Shown in pieces: positions 8,517 through 17,024 of a DNA stretch of 64,000 nucleotides (positions are counted from its first letter, which is position 1; every line of letters starts with the position of its first letter). The stretch comes from Arthrobacter sp. PM3 (GTDB lineage: Bacteria; Actinomycetota; Actinomycetes; Actinomycetales; Micrococcaceae). Location of the stretch: positions 2,736,972 through 2,800,971 of the forward strand of contig NZ_CP022314.1 in the NCBI RefSeq assembly GCF_003352915.1, written 5' to 3'. A model generated the notes under the pieces. The model was not told the DNA's origin. It saw only the letters and a list, made by a program, of their open reading frames with translations, and searched no databases. The translations under genes and the position numbers were made by a program.

Positions 8517-9481
8517 GCGAATGCCAGCTCCTTCTTGTTGCCGAGGACGCCCTGGGGCCTGAAGATCATCAACAGCATCAGCGCGACACCCACCAGGATG
8601 TAACGCAGCTGACCGGCCTGGACCGTGTTCAGCCAGGTGATGGTGCCGGACTCGATCAGGCCGTAGAGGATGCCCTGGGTGAGGGAGAGCACCACCCAGA
8701 AGATCATGGCGCCGACCACCGGGCCGAGCACCGTGCCGAGGCCGCCCAGCAGCAGGCAGGTGTACAGGAAGAACGTCAGTTCGGTGCCGTAGTTGGCGGG
8801 CTGGACCGCGCCGCGGGGGAGCGTGAAGATCATGCCTGCCAGGGCACCGAGCGCGCCGCCGATGATCAGGGACTGCATCTTGTAGGCGTACACGTTCTTG
8901 CCCAGTGAGCGGACGGCGTTCTCGTCCTCGCGGATGCCCTTGAGCACGCGGCCCCAGGGGCTGCGCATGAGCAGCCAAACCAGGGTGCAGAACAAGGCCA
9001 CGACTGCCCAGGCGACCACCCGGATGAAGAAGTCGCGGTTGTTCATGCCGATGTAGGTCCCCGGCGGGAAGGGGTTCATGGCGTAGAAGTCGCCTTCGAA
9101 AGCGGCCAGGCCGTTGGCCGAACCGGTGACGGAGGTCAGCTGGTTGGTCGTGACGATGTAGCGCACGATTTCAGCCGCCGCGATGGTCACGATGGCCAGG
9201 TAGTCCGCCCGCAGCCGCAGCGTCGGGATGCCCAGCAGCAGGGCGAAGATGGCCGAACACACGACGGCGATGAGCAGTCCGACGAAGAACGGCACGTGGA
9301 ACGTCAAGGTGGAGATGGCGAAGCCGTAGGCCCCCACCGCCATGAAGCCGGCCTGGCCGAAGTTCAGCAGGCCGGTGTAGCCGAAGTGGACCGCGAGGCC
9401 GAGGGTGGCGAGGGCGTAGGCGGCTGTCGTCGGGCTGAAGAGTTCGCCGGCGGCGCTGGAGAAAATAAATCCGAAATCCAT
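8513..9481 (-). CDS. livM: HAAT-type ABC transporter permease LivM
   Basis: A 322-residue membrane permease that pairs with LivH to form the channel. It has eight or more hydrophobic segments and the LivM hallmarks GYTGLLNFGQAGFMAVGAY near residue 35 and the cytoplasmic coupling loop SPWGRVLKGIREDE around residues 175-190. The ATG at 9481 is preceded by GGAG seven bases away. It starts ten bases after the livH stop and overlaps livG by four bases. Confidence 0.95.
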   Translation of the reverse strand: MDFGFIFSSAAGELFSPTTAAYALATLGLAVHFGYTGLLNFGQAGFMAVGAYGFAISTLTFHVPFFVGLLIAVVCSAIFALLLGIPTLRLRADYLAIVTIAAAEIVRYIVTTNQLTSVTGSANGLAAFEGDFYAMNPFPPGTYIGMNNRDFFIRVVAWAVVALFCTLVWLLMRSPWGRVLKGIREDENAVRSLGKNVYAYKMQSLIIGGALGALAGMIFTLPRGAVQPANYGTELTFFLYTCLLLGGLGTVLGPVVGAMIFWVVLSLTQGILYGLIESGTITWLNTVQAGQLRYILVGVALMLLMIFRPQGVLGNKKELAFA

Positions 9482-9490
9482 GGCTGTCTC

Positions 9491-10831
9491 CTAACCCACG
9501 CGCTCGCGGCGGCCCAGAATGCCCTGAGGCCGGAACAAGAGGACAACGATCATGATGAACAACGCTCCCACGTATTTGAGGTCGGCCGCGAGACCGAACA
9601 CGGTGGTCAGCTCCACGAAGATGCCGACGATGATGGAACCGACCAGGGCGCCCCAGACCGTGCCGAGGCCGCCCAGGGTGACAGCGGCGAAGATGAGCAG
9701 CAGGATCTGCGAGCCCATGTCGAAGGTGACGCCGGGCCGGTAGTAGGCCCACAGGATGCCGCCGAGGGCGGCGAGCATGCCGCCGACCACCCAGACGATC
9801 CGGATGACGGAGTCGACGTCGATGCCGGAGGCCGCGGCCAGGGCCGGGTTGTCGGCCACCGCGCGGGTGGCCTTGCCCAGCCTGGTCTTCAGAAGGACGA
9901 CGCCGAGGGCTGCGATCACGGCGGCGCTGACGATCAGGGAAAAGAGGTTGTTGGGGGAGATCGAGACCGGGCCGATCAGGATTTCCGCGCTCTGGGCAAA
10001 CGGCAGCTGCTGGGTGGCGCCGCCGAAGTAGAACTGGATGATGTAGCGGACGGCCAGGGCGAGGCCGATGCTGACGATCATCATCGGAACAAGCCCGGTG
10101 CCGCGGCGCCGCAGCGGCTTCCACAAGCCTGCGTCCTGGGCGTAGCCGAACAGGCCGCCGCCCACAATCGCCAGGAGGACGGCCAGCCAGAACGGCAGGT
10201 TCATCCCGTTGAATGCAAAGACCAGCACGGCGCCCAGGGTGACCATTTCACCGTGGGCGAAGTTCGTCAGGCCCGTGGTGCCGAAGATCAGCGAGAGGCC
10301 AACGGCCGCGAGGGCGAGCAGCAGGCCGAAGCTCAGGCCGGCCACGAGCCGGTTAATCAGGTTCTGGCCGAAGTTCTGCTCCGCCACAACAATGCCTTTG
10401 CCGAAGGCGAAGATCACCGAGAGGTTGGAGGTCTGGCTGAACGTGACCTTGCGGGGGTTTTCCTGGCCCTCGGCGAGCTTGATGCCGCTCGGCAGCGTGG
10501 ACTCGTCGAGTTTGACCTCGTAGGTGCCCTGGGTGGGGACGCCGATGGTCCAGGCGCCATTGGCTCCCGATTTTGCGGTTCCCGTGAAGTCGCCGTTCGT
10601 GGCGGTGATGGTGACCCCGGGGATCGGTGCGCGGTCATCGCCGCGCAGGAAGCCGCTGATGCTGTTCGTGAACTGGGTGGCCGACGGGGATGGTGTCGGC
10701 GAAGGGGTCGTGGCGCTGGATGCCGGGGCAACGATGAGCAGTAGTGCGGCCATGGTGGCAAGTACCGCCCCCACCGACCTCAGTAGACTGCCGCGCCGTC
10801 TCTGCGACAGGCCGCTCGTTGTGCTTCTCAA
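9491..10831 (-). CDS. livH: HAAT-type ABC transporter permease LivH with extra N-terminal secreted domain
   Basis: The C-terminal 290 residues are a LivH permease (LALAAVGLSLIFGTTGLTNFAHGEMV, coupling region TRLGKATRAVADNP, final RPQGILGRRE). Ahead of it sit a signal-anchor-like segment (about residues 15-40), a Thr/Pro/Ser linker and a beta-rich domain of about 85 residues (GFLRGDDRAPIPGVTI..., GANGAWTIGVPTQGTYEVKL) resembling carboxypeptidase-regulatory or transthyretin-like folds, expected outside the cell. Ordinary LivH lacks this. The start is taken as TTG at 10831, which has GGAGG eight bases upstream; a further in-frame TTG at 10876 has no such signal. The protein is 446 residues and heads the operon. 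Confidence 0.88.
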   Translation of the reverse strand: MRSTTSGLSQRRRGSLLRSVGAVLATMAALLLIVAPASSATTPSPTPSPSATQFTNSISGFLRGDDRAPIPGVTITATNGDFTGTAKSGANGAWTIGVPTQGTYEVKLDESTLPSGIKLAEGQENPRKVTFSQTSNLSVIFAFGKGIVVAEQNFGQNLINRLVAGLSFGLLLALAAVGLSLIFGTTGLTNFAHGEMVTLGAVLVFAFNGMNLPFWLAVLLAIVGGGLFGYAQDAGLWKPLRRRGTGLVPMMIVSIGLALAVRYIIQFYFGGATQQLPFAQSAEILIGPVSISPNNLFSLIVSAAVIAALGVVLLKTRLGKATRAVADNPALAAASGIDVDSVIRIVWVVGGMLAALGGILWAYYRPGVTFDMGSQILLLIFAAVTLGGLGTVWGALVGSIIVGIFVELTTVFGLAADLKYVGALFIMIVVLLFRPQGILGRRERVG

Positions 10832-11262
10832 ATTGAAAACCTCCACATGGGGGTGCTGTGGGTTGCGCCTTTGCAACCGCTGCGAACGGTCAGGGGGCGG
10901 GGTCCTGCCTGCAGTGGTGTACTGCGGGCATTGCTTGTGATGTCCGTCACCCTGTGTGGCCTATGCTACAGCGCGGGGAGGCCGATGAATGCCGTTGCGA
11001 GCAGGCAGAACGTCGCGATCGGGTAACAACCGTGTAGTGCGGCAGGAGCTATGTTTTAGCGCAGCTTAAGAAAACTTTTGTTGATTCCGAGTATGCCTAA
11101 ACAGTGGCCGCTCTGACCCCGGGCTCCAAGCTTTTCCCAAGCCGTCCCGCGTTATGGTGCGAAGAGCGCCGGCGTCCGAGGACGGGATGCCGGGACCCGG
11201 ATCTCCAGTCCGGGACCAGGTGCCGGCGCCGGCAGCGGGGGCCGATCTTGGAGGGCCGAGCG
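10832..11262. promoter_or_regulatory. Control region between livH operon and secreted-protein gene
   Basis: No gene is seen in these 431 bases. On the minus strand TAGCAT (around 10972) is a plausible -10 for livHMGF, with a CRP-like palindrome at 10936-10951 just downstream of it and GGAGG at 10840-10844 for translation. The middle part around 11045-11090 is AT-rich for this genome (TTAAGAAAACTTTTGTTGATT) and may hold a promoter for the plus-strand gene. Confidence 0.4.
10936..10951. promoter_or_regulatory. CRP/GlxR-like palindrome upstream of livHMGF
   Basis: TGTGA-TGTCCG-TCACC fits the CRP/GlxR consensus. Its place downstream of the likely -10 box suggests repression of the liv permease operon when bound. 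Its first 14 bases recur exactly at 46285. Confidence 0.45.
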
Positions 11263-12138
11263 ATGAACCGGGTGGTCAGGCTGTGCCTCGCGGGCACGCT
11301 TGTCCTGGCGGTCCTGGGGATTCCGGCACTCAGCCTTGGACCCGAAACCGCCGGGGCCCAGGCCTGCGTGCCCGGTGCGGGCCCGCCGTCCAATCCCTAC
11401 CCCGGGAGCACCGCGGCGGCGTCGGGCTTCGAGTCCGCCACCTTGGACGGGTTTGGCGTCTCCACCTCCGGGACGGGAACGGCCTCGGTGTCCACCGCCA
11501 TATCGCATTCCGGCAACTGTTCGGCCGTCCTGCACACCACGACAGCGCCGGGCTCCCTGGCCCGCATGACAGTCGGCCTGAAGCCGGGGGCGACCGAAGC
11601 GTATGCGGACGGCTGGTTCAATATCGCCGCGGAGGGCGGGGCGGGAAACAATGTTCCCTACTTCCGGTTCTTCTCCGGCGGCGTCCGTGTCCTGGATGTC
11701 TTCCGGCAGAACGTCTCCCATGAGCTGATGCTCCGGACATCCTCACCGGAAGGGTTCATGTACACCACGCTGCGGCGGGAAGTTCCCGGCGACTCCTGGC
11801 ACCGGCTCATCATGCACGTGGTGCCCAACGGACCCGCGACGGAGGTGCAGATCTGGTGGGACGGGCGGTCCGTCTATGCGGGGACGGTCAGTGTGCCGGC
11901 GATGACGGTCGATACGGTGCAGCTCGGCTCAGAACATGACCAACAGATGGCAGACATCTATGTCGACGACGTCATCGTCAGCAGCGGCACGGGAAGTCCG
12001 GTGCCGGTTCCCGGGCCGCTCCCGGCACCCAAAGGGGAACCGTCGGCACCGCCGAACGACCTCCGGGTGGACAACCACTCGTTGGTTCTGGCGGCGGGCA
12101 CCGTCTACAGGCGCGGCAGGCCACTCCGGATGGGCTGA
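11263..12138 (+). CDS. Secreted protein with predicted jelly-roll (concanavalin-like) fold
   Basis: The start ATG at 11263 has GGAGGG seven bases upstream; longer frames to 11104 lack signals. The 291-residue product has a Sec signal peptide (LAGTLVLAVLGIPALSL, cleavage near AGAQA) and about 220 residues of beta-rich sequence (alternating FESATLDGFGVSTSGTGTAS, WHRLIMHVV, VQIWWDGRSVYAG, MADIYVDDVIVSS) whose pattern resembles polysaccharide-lyase or LamG-like jelly rolls seen in carbohydrate-binding proteins. A Pro-rich linker and a basic C-terminal end follow. No catalytic motif is recognised. It stands alone, divergent from the liv operon, and its function is unknown. Confidence 0.65.
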   Translation: MNRVVRLCLAGTLVLAVLGIPALSLGPETAGAQACVPGAGPPSNPYPGSTAAASGFESATLDGFGVSTSGTGTASVSTAISHSGNCSAVLHTTTAPGSLARMTVGLKPGATEAYADGWFNIAAEGGAGNNVPYFRFFSGGVRVLDVFRQNVSHELMLRTSSPEGFMYTTLRREVPGDSWHRLIMHVVPNGPATEVQIWWDGRSVYAGTVSVPAMTVDTVQLGSEHDQQMADIYVDDVIVSSGTGSPVPVPGPLPAPKGEPSAPPNDLRVDNHSLVLAAGTVYRRGRPLRMG

Positions 12139-12430
12139 GTGGGATCCGCTGACCGGGGCCGGTCGGTGCCCGGCGTTAGGCCTGTCGTCCGGTTCCGGCG
12201 TTAGGTCACGGTTCGGTTGCGGCGGCCGTAGCAGGGAACTATCCCTCCCGGCCGGCCGTGGGAATTGGTAGCGTGACTTTACAAAGCCTGCTGCAGAGCG
12301 GCCCTGTGGCTTCCTGCACGGCCGGCTGCCTGCCCGTAGGCTTCGCATTGTCCGCGCTGCATTTGTCCGCATCACTCATTCCGTATCGCACCGGATCACC
12401 ACCTACCCCTAATCTTGGAGGAAACCCGCA

Positions 12431-13360
12431 ATGGCATCTGGCGGAAACCCGATCTTCAGCGGAAAGAATTTCCGTGAAGCCACCCAGGCCCCGCCCGCCC
12501 CGCAGGCGTACGGCCAAAACCCCTACGGCCAGGCCCCCTACGGCCAGAACGGCTACGGCCAGGCCCCCGGCCAGGTCATGGACGCCCGGGGTGCGTGGAG
12601 CTCCGCGCAGCAGGGCATGACTCAGGATCAGCTGCAGGACCTGTACAACCGCCCGGCTGCCGGCCCGGCAGATATCGGCCGGATGACCTACGACGACGTG
12701 ATCGTCAAGACGGCCGGATGCCTCGGTGTCCTGGTGGTCGGCGCCGCCGTGGCGCTCGCCGTTCCGCAAGGCACCGGGTCCATGCTGATGATCCTCGGCG
12801 CGCTCGGCGGCTTCGCCCTGGCCATGGTCAACACGTTCAAGAAGCAGCCCTCTCCCGCGCTGATCCTGGCGTACGCGCTGCTCGAGGGATTCTTCCTCGG
12901 CGGCCTGACCCGCATCCTGGACAACATGTTCCCGGGTGTCGGCATCCAAGCCGTCGTCGGGACCCTGTCCGTGTTCGCCGTGACCCTGGTGCTGTTCAAG
13001 AGCGGCAAGGTGCGGGCAACGCCCAAGGTCATGCGGTTCTTCATGATCGCCCTGATCGGCTACGCGGTGTTCGCGCTCATCAACCTGTTCATGATGATGA
13101 CCGGTGCCGTGACGACGCCGTTTGGCCTGAGCACGAGTGTGGAGATTTTCGGCATCCCGCTCGGTGTCTTCATCGGCATCCTGGCGATCGGCCTGGCCGC
13201 GTTCTCGCTGATCATGGACTTCACCAGCATCGAGGCGGCCATCAGCGCCGGCGCCCCGCAGCGGTTCTCCTGGACCGCCGCTTTCGGCCTCACGGTCACC
13301 CTGGTCTGGCTGTACGTCGAGATCATCCGCCTGCTGGCCATCCTCCGCGGCGACGAGTAG
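12431..13360 (+). CDS. Bax inhibitor-1 / YccA family membrane protein
   Basis: A 309-residue protein with seven hydrophobic segments after a cytoplasmic N-terminus of about 95 residues. The membrane part matches the actinobacterial Bax-inhibitor-like (YccA, PF12811) family (KKQPSPALILAYALLEGFFLGGLT, SIEAAISAGAPQRFSWTAAFGL, ending in VWLYVEIIRLLAIL). Relatives include calcium-leak channels, but the role in actinobacteria is not established. The N-terminus carries imperfect tandem YGQ(N/A)PYGQ repeats (about residues 25-50). The ATG follows GGAGG by eight bases. It is monocistronic; the 292 bases upstream hold its promoter and nothing else obvious. Confidence 0.85.
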   Translation: MASGGNPIFSGKNFREATQAPPAPQAYGQNPYGQAPYGQNGYGQAPGQVMDARGAWSSAQQGMTQDQLQDLYNRPAAGPADIGRMTYDDVIVKTAGCLGVLVVGAAVALAVPQGTGSMLMILGALGGFALAMVNTFKKQPSPALILAYALLEGFFLGGLTRILDNMFPGVGIQAVVGTLSVFAVTLVLFKSGKVRATPKVMRFFMIALIGYAVFALINLFMMMTGAVTTPFGLSTSVEIFGIPLGVFIGILAIGLAAFSLIMDFTSIEAAISAGAPQRFSWTAAFGLTVTLVWLYVEIIRLLAILRGDE

Positions 13361-13390
13361 CCGCCGTCCTTCCCGACACCGGCTCTGTCA

Positions 13391-13428
13391 CGCAGGAGCC
13401 CCGCCGGACGGCGGGGCTCCTGCGTTTT
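13391..13428. terminator. Terminator between convergent Bax-inhibitor gene and thiolase
   Basis: The stem CGCAGGAGCCCCGCC / GGCGGGGCTCCTGCG is perfect with a 4-nt loop and ends in TTTT on the plus strand. It may serve both convergent genes. Confidence 0.9.
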
Positions 13429-13438
13429 AAGCGCGGCG

Positions 13439-14677
13439 TCAGCTCAGGCGCTCGAGGACCACCGCCATGCCCTGGCCGCCGCCGACGCACAGCGTGGCCA
13501 GCCCGAGGGCGGCGTCACGGGTGCGCAGGCCGTTCAGGAGCGTGGTGGTCATGCGGGCCCCGGTCATGCCGAACGGGTGTCCCAGGGCGATCGCGCCGCC
13601 GTGGACGTTGAGCTTCTCCGGATCAATCTCCAGCTCCCGGGCACTGGCCACCACCTGGACGGCGAAGGCTTCGTTGAGCTCCACGAGGTCGACGTCGCGG
13701 ATTGTCAGGCCGGCGAGCGTGAGCGCCCTGCGGCTCGCCTCCACCGGGCCCATGCCCATCAGTTCCGGGGACAGGGCGCTGACCCCGGTGGACACGATCC
13801 GGGCGAGGGGTTCGAGGCCGAGTTCGCGGGCGCGCGTGTCGCTCATGACCACGACTGCGGCCGCCCCGTCATTGAGCGGGCAGGCGTTGCCGGCGGTGAC
13901 GGTGCCGTGGCTGCGGAACACCGGCTGCAGGGCGGCGACACCCTCGGCGCTCACGCCGGGCCGCGGAGAGTCGTCGCGGTCCACCACCGAGCCGTCGGCG
14001 CGGGTGTACGGCGTGATTTCGCGGGCGTAGAACCCGGAGGTGATCGCCGCCTCGGCCCGGTTCTGGCTGAGCACGGCCCACGCATCCTGTTCCGCGCGGC
14101 CGATCCCGTAACTCGTCGCGACGTTCTCCGCGGTCTGGCCCATGGCGATGTAGACGTCCGGCATACGGCCGCCCAGGCGCGGGTCGGTCCAGGGCGTATT
14201 GGAGGCCGCGCGGGCCTCGGTGCGTTGCCGCGCCGCCTGGAACTTCGGGTTGTGGCTGCCAGGGTCGGTCTCGCCGGCCCCGGCCCAGTCCCGGTACCGG
14301 GACACCGACTCCACGCCGGCGGCGACGAACGCGTGCCCTTCTCCGGCTTTGACGGCGTGGAACGCCATCCGGAGCGTCTGCAGGCTGGAGGCGCAGAACC
14401 GGTTGATGGTGGCGGCGGGAACGTTGTCCAGCCCGGCCAGGATGCCGGCCACCCGCGCCATGTTGGAGCCGGCCTCGCCGCTGGGCTCGGCGCACCCCAG
14501 GTAGATGTCGTCGAGGCCCGGACCCGGCCCGGCGGCGGCGTCGAACCCGGCCAGCGGCGCCAGGGCGGCCGTGATCATGGCGGCGGCGAGGTCGTCGGGC
14601 CGCTCATCCTTCAGCGACCCCTTGAACGCGCGCCCGATCGGGCTCCGGGCGGTGGAAACGATGACGGCTTCAGGCAT
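13439..14677 (-). CDS. Thiolase (acetyl-CoA C-acyltransferase)
   Basis: A 412-residue thiolase, which makes or cleaves 3-ketoacyl-CoA in fatty-acid oxidation or acetoacetyl-CoA synthesis. The nucleophilic cysteine lies in NRFCASSLQ (about residue 95), the thiolase pattern VELNEAFAVQ and the catalytic histidine region NVHGGAIALGHPFGMTG near residue 360, and the second cysteine in LATLCVGGGQG. Degradative (FadA) and biosynthetic roles cannot be told apart; no other beta-oxidation gene is adjacent. The ATG at 14677 lacks a Shine-Dalgarno but follows a TAGTCT box by exactly six bases, so it is probably leaderless. Confidence 0.92.
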   Translation of the reverse strand: MPEAVIVSTARSPIGRAFKGSLKDERPDDLAAAMITAALAPLAGFDAAAGPGPGLDDIYLGCAEPSGEAGSNMARVAGILAGLDNVPAATINRFCASSLQTLRMAFHAVKAGEGHAFVAAGVESVSRYRDWAGAGETDPGSHNPKFQAARQRTEARAASNTPWTDPRLGGRMPDVYIAMGQTAENVATSYGIGRAEQDAWAVLSQNRAEAAITSGFYAREITPYTRADGSVVDRDDSPRPGVSAEGVAALQPVFRSHGTVTAGNACPLNDGAAAVVVMSDTRARELGLEPLARIVSTGVSALSPELMGMGPVEASRRALTLAGLTIRDVDLVELNEAFAVQVVASARELEIDPEKLNVHGGAIALGHPFGMTGARMTTTLLNGLRTRDAALGLATLCVGGGQGMAVVLERLS

Positions 14678-14697
14678 GCGCCAAGACTACGCCCCGG

Positions 14698-15858
14698 CTA
14701 TGCCAGCCGCACGGCCCCGGCGGCGGGGCGGACGCTGAAGATCTCCGGCGCGGTGTAGCCGGCACGGGAGAAGGCCTGCCCGACGGCGGCACGGACCTGC
14801 GGCTCGGACCCCGCCGGCGTCAGGGCGATCGCGGAGCCGCCAAAGCCTCCGCCGGTCATGCGGGCACCGAGCGCGCCGGCGGACCGTGCGGTGTCCACGG
14901 CCAGGTCCAGCTCGGCACAGGAGATCTCGAAGTCATCGCGCATCGAGGCGTGGGAGGCGTCCAGCAGGGGACCGATCACGGCCGGGCCCAGGGTCTCCAG
15001 CAGCTCCACCGTCTGCAGCACGCGGTCGTTCTCGGTGACGACGTGCCGGACCCGCCGGAACGTTTCAGCGTCCAGGAGCCCGCTGGCTTCCTCCAAGTCC
15101 TCCAGCCCGACGTCGCGCAGGGCCCGCACGCCGAGGACTTCGGCGCCGAGCTCGCACGATTCCCGCCGGGCGGCGTATTCGCCGTCGGCGTGGGAGTGGG
15201 AGACCCTGGTGTCGATGACCAACAGCACCAGCCCGGCGGCGTCGGCGTCGAACGGGACCTGGCGGACGCTCTGGTCCCGGCAGTCGAGGAAGACGGCGTG
15301 CCCGGCCGTGGCCCGGAGCGAGGCGGACTGGTCCATGATGCCGGTCGGCGCTCCGACGAAGTCGTTTTCCGCGCGCTGGGTGGCCAGGACCATGTCCTGG
15401 GCGGACAGGCCGGCGGAGGTGAGGTCGTTCAGCGCCGTGATCACGGCGCATTCAATGGCGTGGGAGGAGGACAGGCCGGCGCCGCGCGGGACGTCGGAGT
15501 CCAGGAGCAGGTCCACGCCCGGGACCGTGACCCCCACTTGCTGCAGCGCCCAGATGACACCGAGCGGGTATTTGGTCCAGCCCCGCGCGGCGGCGCGGTC
15601 CAGCGAAGCCGTGTCCGCCGTCGTCAGTCCCTGGTTGCCGAACGTGGAGAGCATCCGCACGGCCGAATCCGGCCGGATCCCGACGGCCACCCGGGCCGTC
15701 CGGTCGATCGCGAACGGCAGGACGAAGCCCTCGTTGTAGTCCGTGTGCTCGCCGATGAGGTTGACCCGTCCCGGCGCCCGCCACACGCCGTCGGGCCGGA
15801 CGCCGAAGACCGCCTCAAACCGGCCCGCGAGCCCGCCGCTGTCCGTGGAGGGGATCAT
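14698..15858 (-). CDS. galK: Galactokinase
   Basis: Phosphorylates alpha-D-galactose to galactose-1-phosphate, the first step of the Leloir pathway. The 386-residue protein has the galactokinase signature GRVNLIGEHTDYNEGFVLP near residue 30, the GHMP ATP-binding motif PRGAGLSSSHAIE and the C-terminal GGGFGGSAIAL motif. The ATG at 15858 fits the family's N-terminus; an upstream open frame is only an antisense shadow of the epimerase gene. It is transcribed divergently from galM with 90 bases between them; a galE homologue lies at 37.9 kb, and galT is not in the window. Confidence 0.95.
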   Translation of the reverse strand: MIPSTDSGGLAGRFEAVFGVRPDGVWRAPGRVNLIGEHTDYNEGFVLPFAIDRTARVAVGIRPDSAVRMLSTFGNQGLTTADTASLDRAAARGWTKYPLGVIWALQQVGVTVPGVDLLLDSDVPRGAGLSSSHAIECAVITALNDLTSAGLSAQDMVLATQRAENDFVGAPTGIMDQSASLRATAGHAVFLDCRDQSVRQVPFDADAAGLVLLVIDTRVSHSHADGEYAARRESCELGAEVLGVRALRDVGLEDLEEASGLLDAETFRRVRHVVTENDRVLQTVELLETLGPAVIGPLLDASHASMRDDFEISCAELDLAVDTARSAGALGARMTGGGFGGSAIALTPAGSEPQVRAAVGQAFSRAGYTAPEIFSVRPAAGAVRLA

Positions 15859-15948
15859 GGCCTGGCACCTGCGCTGCTGGAAGTCATGGAACCAAGGTAT
15901 ACGGGTTCGCAGGGTTGTTTGTGTGGTGCGGGCTGTACGGTGTTCACC

Positions 15949-16926
15949 ATGGACCCCACAGCAACTGACTCCGCATCCGGCACTGCAACAGGCGCCGATG
16001 CCACCGTGCGGCGGTACGCCACCGGGCGGCAGTACGAGCTCCGGCGCGGGGACGCGCTGGCCGTCGTCACCGAACTCGCCGCCGGGCTGCGGCTCTACAG
16101 CCGCGGCGGGACCGCTCTGACAGAGAGCTATGGCGACGCCGACATCCCGCCCGGCGCCACCGGCATCACCCTGGCGCCCTGGGCCAACCGGGTGGAAGAC
16201 GGCACCTGGTACCTCAACGGCAAGAAGATGCAGCTCGACATCACCGAGGTCTCCCGCCACAACGCCAGCCACGGCCTGCTGCGGAACTCCGCCTACGAAC
16301 TGGTCGATGAGGACGAATTCTCCGTCACCCTGGAGGCAGCCGTGTTCCCGCAGCACGGCTACCCGTTCCTGCTGCGGCACCGGGTCCGCTACGAGCTCGC
16401 CGACGACCTCGGACTGGTGGTGCGCCAGAGCCTCATCAACGACTCCCGGGACCCCGCGCCGTTCGTGCTCGGCGCGCACCCGTACCTGCGGCTGGGCGAC
16501 GTGCCCGCCGAGGACCTCACGGTGACCGTCAGCGCCCGGACCCGGCTGGTCGCCGACGACCGGCTCATCCCGCGCAGCACCGCGCCTGTCAGCGGCGATT
16601 TCGACCTCCGCGGCGGACAGCCCGTGGGGACGCTGGACCTGGATTCGGCGTACACGGACTTGGAGTTCGACGGCGGCGTCGCCCGGCACACGTTGCGGGC
16701 ACCGGACGGGCGGACCGTGAGCCTGTGGCAGGATGCCGCCTGCGGCTATGTCCACGTTTTCGTGACCACGGAGTTTCCCGGCCGGACCAAGGCGGTCGCG
16801 ATCGAGCCGATGACCGGGCCCGCGAACGCGTTCAACAGCGGCGAGGGACTGCGCTGGCTGGCACCGGGGGAGCAGTTCTCCATGAGCTGGGGCATCACCG
16901 CCTCCTTGACTGACGCGGCTGACTGA
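15949..16926 (+). CDS. Aldose 1-epimerase (mutarotase) family protein
   Basis: Interconverts alpha and beta anomers of aldoses such as galactose, feeding galactokinase next door. The 325-residue protein has the mutarotase landmarks PWANRVEDGTWYLNGK, the catalytic-type histidine in RHNASHGLLRN (about residue 105), GAHPYLRLGD with the second conserved histidine (about residue 175) and the glutamate region AIEPMTGPANAFNSG (about residue 285). The ATG at 15949 follows TACGGT by seven bases with no Shine-Dalgarno, suggesting a leaderless or near-leaderless mRNA. Its pairing with galK supports a role in galactose use. Confidence 0.88.
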   Translation: MDPTATDSASGTATGADATVRRYATGRQYELRRGDALAVVTELAAGLRLYSRGGTALTESYGDADIPPGATGITLAPWANRVEDGTWYLNGKKMQLDITEVSRHNASHGLLRNSAYELVDEDEFSVTLEAAVFPQHGYPFLLRHRVRYELADDLGLVVRQSLINDSRDPAPFVLGAHPYLRLGDVPAEDLTVTVSARTRLVADDRLIPRSTAPVSGDFDLRGGQPVGTLDLDSAYTDLEFDGGVARHTLRAPDGRTVSLWQDAACGYVHVFVTTEFPGRTKAVAIEPMTGPANAFNSGEGLRWLAPGEQFSMSWGITASLTDAAD

Positions 16927-17024
16927 CGCCGCCGGCTGATACCGGGGGAAGCCGGCCCAACGGACTGTCCCGGCGCGCCGCGGGCCGGTTTCCCATTAAC
17001 CGGCGGCTGGGGAAGTATGGGGCT

